Below are positions 6,015-7,754 of a stretch of 7,754 bases of DNA, one piece after another. The stretch is from positions 1 to 7,754 of the forward strand of contig URNI01000091.1 of assembly GCA_900549135.1 (NCBI GenBank), read 5' to 3'. The position numbers and the translations under genes are program-made. The DNA is from an uncultured Collinsella sp. Its GTDB lineage: Bacteria > Actinomycetota > Coriobacteriia > Coriobacteriales > Coriobacteriaceae. How positions within the stretch are numbered: position 1 is the stretch's first letter; each line of letters begins with the position of its first letter. The notes below the pieces were generated by a model that saw only the letters and a list, made by a program, of their open reading frames with translations, made no database searches and was not told where the DNA came from.

Positions 6015-7022
6015 ATGAATGTTGCGCTGATTGGCTCCGGCTCCTGGGGAACCGCCGTCGCCGGCCTTGCTGCAGCGCGAGCCGAGCGCGTGACCATGTG
6101 GGCCCACAGCGAGCAGACGGCCACCGGCATCAATGGCGAGCACCGCAACCCACGCTACCTTGTGGGCTACGAGCTGCCCGACAACGTCGTCGCTACGACG
6201 GAGCTCGTGCAGGCGATCGAAGGCGCCGAGGCCATCATCTTTGCCGTTCCTTCGACGCACCTTCGCAGCGTGTGCCACCAGGCCGCGCCCTTTATCGCCG
6301 CCGATACCCCGGTGCTCTGCCTCACCAAGGGCATTGAGCCCGAGTCCGGCCTGCTCATGAGTGAGGTCATCGCCAGCGAGATTGGCAATGAGGCGCGCGT
6401 GGCGGCGCTCTCCGGCCCCAACCATGCCGAGGAGATCTGCCGCGGCGGGCTTTCTGCCGCCGTCATCGCCAGCAAAGACCCGCAGATAGGGGAGACCTTT
6501 AAGGACCTGCTCCTATCCACGGCCTTCCGCATCTACCTGTCGCAGGACATGACCGGCGTCGAGGTTTGCGGCGCCATGAAAAATGTCATCGCCATCGTGT
6601 GCGGCATCTCCGCCGGCACCGGCGCAGGCGACAACACGCTCGCCCTTATCATGACGCGCGGCCTGGCCGAGATCAGCCGCTTGGTGCATGCCCGCGGCGG
6701 GCAGGCCATGACCTGCATGGGCCTTGCCGGCATGGGCGACCTCATCGCCACCTGCACCTCGGAGCATTCGCGCAACCGCACCTTTGGCTACGAGTTTGCC
6801 CACGGCGTGTCGCTCGACGAGTACCAGACGCGCACGCATATGGTTGTCGAGGGCGCCGTCGCGGCCCGCAGCGTGAGCGAGCTTGCCCGTTCACTGGGCG
6901 TAGACATTCCGCTCACCTTCGCCGTGGAACAAACGCTCTACAACGGTGTTACTTTGGATAGGGCGCTCGAGATTCTCACCGACCGCGTCCCCTCTCAAGA
7001 GTTCTACGGACTCACCGACTAG
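6015..7022 (+). CDS. gpsA: NAD(P)H-dependent glycerol-3-phosphate dehydrogenase
   Basis: A cytosolic enzyme that reduces dihydroxyacetone phosphate to sn-glycerol-3-phosphate, the backbone that PlsY acylates. The 335 residues are the normal length. The dinucleotide-binding loop GSGSWGTA is at 7-14 directly after the first strand. FAVPSTHLR at 76-84, LTKGIE at 103-108 (with the catalytic-region K105) and LSGPNHAEE at 132-140 are typical GpsA blocks. The catalytic lysine is K189 in EVCGAMKNVIAI (183-194). In the substrate domain are RGLAEI (215-220), GLAGMGDL (236-243), SRNRTFG (252-258) and VVEG (277-280). Nothing is missing. The start is supported by AGGAG at 6004-6008. Position right after plsY makes substrate supply and use co-transcribed. 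An 18-base gap separates it from rpe. Confidence 0.98.
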   Translation: MNVALIGSGSWGTAVAGLAAARAERVTMWAHSEQTATGINGEHRNPRYLVGYELPDNVVATTELVQAIEGAEAIIFAVPSTHLRSVCHQAAPFIAADTPVLCLTKGIEPESGLLMSEVIASEIGNEARVAALSGPNHAEEICRGGLSAAVIASKDPQIGETFKDLLLSTAFRIYLSQDMTGVEVCGAMKNVIAIVCGISAGTGAGDNTLALIMTRGLAEISRLVHARGGQAMTCMGLAGMGDLIATCTSEHSRNRTFGYEFAHGVSLDEYQTRTHMVVEGAVAARSVSELARSLGVDIPLTFAVEQTLYNGVTLDRALEILTDRVPSQEFYGLTD

Positions 7023-7025
7023 CGC

Positions 7026-7032
7026 AGAAAGG
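7026..7032 (+). promoter_or_regulatory. Ribosome binding site of rpe
   Basis: AGAAAGG lies eight bases before the ATG at 7041, within the 18-base gap after gpsA. It supports this ATG. The purine-rich motif is weaker than the one before plsC. Confidence 0.6.
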
Positions 7033-7040
7033 CTACTATC

Positions 7041-7712
7041 ATGGGTTCCATTAAAATCGCTCCTTCCGTCCTTTCGGCCGATATGGCCAACCTCAAGGGC
7101 GAGCTCGACAAGATCGCCGGCGCCGACTACGTGCACTTCGACGTCATGGACGGTCACTTTACCGGCAACCTCACCTTTGGCGTCGACATCCTTAAGGCCG
7201 TCAAGCGCTCCACCGATGTACCGGTCGACGCGCACCTGATGGTGTCGAACCCCGATGAGACGGTCGATTGGTACGCCGACGCCGGTGCCGACATGATCAC
7301 CGTTCACTACGAGGCTTCCACGCACCTGCACCGCACGCTCACGCATCTGCAGCAGCGCGGCTTCAAGGCCGGCGTGGTGCTCAACCCCGCCACCCCCGTG
7401 TGCGTGCTCGAGAGCATCATCGACGTCGTCGATATGGTGCTGCTCATGAGTGTGAACCCCGGCTTTGGCGGCCAGAGCTTTATCCCGGGCACGCTGCCTA
7501 AGCTGCACGAACTTACGGCCATGTGTGAGCGCCACGGCGTGTCGCCCCTGATCGAGGTCGACGGCGGCATCTCTTCCAAAAACATCGCCGAGGTCGTCAA
7601 GGCCGGCGCCAACGTGCTCGTAGCCGGCTCCGCCGTATTTAAGTCCGAAGATCCCGCCGCCGAGGTTGCGCTGCTGCAAAAGCTGGGCAATGAGGCCGTA
7701 CAGGAGGCATAA
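7041..7712 (+). CDS. rpe: Ribulose-phosphate 3-epimerase
   Basis: Interconverts D-ribulose 5-phosphate and D-xylulose 5-phosphate in the non-oxidative pentose phosphate pathway, as a cytosolic metal-dependent TIM barrel. The 223 residues are the usual length. IAPSVLSAD at 6-14 is the first strand. The metal ligands and acid-base residues are H32 and D34 (VHFDVMDGHF, 31-40), H65 (DAHLMV, 63-68) and D174 (VDGGI, 173-177). The flexible loop MSVNPGFGGQSF is at 136-147 and the phosphate-binding end is VAGSAVF at 194-200. Oddly, the segment after DGHF reads TGNLTFG, where the family usually has VPN before the Leu/Ile-Thr. Other catalytic residues are intact, so activity is expected. The gene follows gpsA on the same strand and precedes another gene by six bases. 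Placement at the end of a phospholipid-synthesis run has no obvious metabolic reason beyond shared growth demand. Confidence 0.97.
   Translation: MGSIKIAPSVLSADMANLKGELDKIAGADYVHFDVMDGHFTGNLTFGVDILKAVKRSTDVPVDAHLMVSNPDETVDWYADAGADMITVHYEASTHLHRTLTHLQQRGFKAGVVLNPATPVCVLESIIDVVDMVLLMSVNPGFGGQSFIPGTLPKLHELTAMCERHGVSPLIEVDGGISSKNIAEVVKAGANVLVAGSAVFKSEDPAAEVALLQKLGNEAVQEA
7702..7707 (+). promoter_or_regulatory. Ribosome binding site of the gene starting at 7719
   Basis: AGGAGG, a perfect Shine-Dalgarno core, lies in the last codons of rpe, eleven bases before the ATG at 7719. The spacing is slightly long but acceptable, and it supports a further gene beginning there. Confidence 0.6.
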
Positions 7713-7718
7713 ACCCTT

Positions 7719-7754
7719 ATGACCGCAGGTCAAAACCGCATACCCGTGAATCTT
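7719..7754 (+). CDS. Start of an unidentified gene, truncated by the window end
   Basis: An ATG six bases after the rpe stop opens a frame that stays open for 12 codons to the end of the window, giving MTAGQNRIPVNL. The perfect AGGAGG at 7702-7707 and the close spacing make it likely that this is the next gene of the same unit. Too little is visible to assign a family, and I do not recognise it. Confidence 0.55.
   Translation, partial: MTAGQNRIPVNL

Larger units (their letters stand above)
219..7712 (+). other. Putative single transcription unit, cmk to rpe
   Basis: Eight complete genes run in one direction with junctions of 3, 2, 2, 10, -8, 9 and 18 bases. No hairpin plus T-run and no plausible promoter is visible between them. 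In several junctions the ribosome site of the next gene is built from the end of the preceding one. The unit likely extends beyond both window ends, to the rluB-like gene upstream and the gene starting at 7719. Co-transcription is inferred from spacing and strand only. Confidence 0.75.

Noticed and set aside
5301..6425. A 374-codon open frame on the minus strand opposite plsY and the start of gpsA
   Set aside because: It mirrors two well-supported genes, would lack the hydrophobic segments or motifs of any family I recognise, and has no ribosome site of note.
6891..7733. A 280-codon open frame on the minus strand opposite rpe
   Set aside because: Rpe is clearly real on the plus strand. The antisense product is a repetitive Gly/Val/His/Asp-rich sequence typical of complement translation.
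1..7754. Mobile elements, tRNA or rRNA genes, CRISPR repeats, attachment sites or tandem repeats
   Set aside because: None was seen on either strand; the window is almost completely filled by housekeeping genes of uniform composition.

Overview
The window is GC-rich, bacterial and chromosomal. It is fully coding on the + strand apart from short gaps, and no gene reads on the opposite strand. The proteins and gene order (rluB tail - cmk - plsC - ispH - radical-SAM/DUF512 - der - plsY - gpsA - rpe) suggest a high-GC member of the Actinomycetota, most plausibly Coriobacteriia (Collinsella/Eggerthella-like). The rluB-cmk-der linkage is typical of Actinomycetota. The cmk-plsC-ispH and DUF512-der-plsY-gpsA linkages are the kind seen in anaerobic Clostridia-type genomes. 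The assignment is inferred from gene content and style; no marker such as 16S rRNA is present.

Layout: positions 1-152 hold the last 49 codons of an upstream gene with a basic tail, probably the pseudouridine synthase RluB/RsuA. A 66-base gap follows. Then come eight complete genes: cmk (219-905), plsC (909-1637), ispH (1640-2539), a radical-SAM/DUF512/PDZ protein (2542-3984), der (3995-5329), plsY (5322-6005), gpsA (6015-7022) and rpe (7041-7712). The first 12 codons of a further, unidentified gene begin at 7719. Gaps between the complete genes run from an 8-base overlap to 18 bases. I see no terminator-like hairpin with a T-run and no convincing internal promoter, so the block reads as one polycistronic unit whose promoter lies upstream of the window.

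How the genes fit together: GpsA makes sn-glycerol-3-phosphate from DHAP, PlsY acylates it to lysophosphatidate using acyl-phosphate, and PlsC adds the second acyl chain to give phosphatidate. Cmk recycles CMP, which is released when CDP-diacylglycerol is consumed, towards CTP. Three of the four dedicated steps from DHAP to phosphatidate, plus nucleotide recycling, therefore sit in one transcript (PlsX is not in the window). IspH is the last enzyme of the MEP isoprenoid pathway and provides precursors for undecaprenyl and quinone-type lipids. Der, and the RluB-like protein upstream, belong to large-subunit ribosome maturation. Rpe is a pentose-phosphate enzyme. The theme is coordinated growth: membrane, isoprenoid and ribosome supply.

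This is largely an ordinary housekeeping region and I see no novel defence, mobile or CRISPR-like system. The points worth a second look are the uncharacterised PDZ/radical-SAM/DUF512 protein, a PlsC-family protein whose catalytic HX4D motif reads HX4E, an unusual active-site-proximal loop in Rpe, and the strong translational coupling along the operon.
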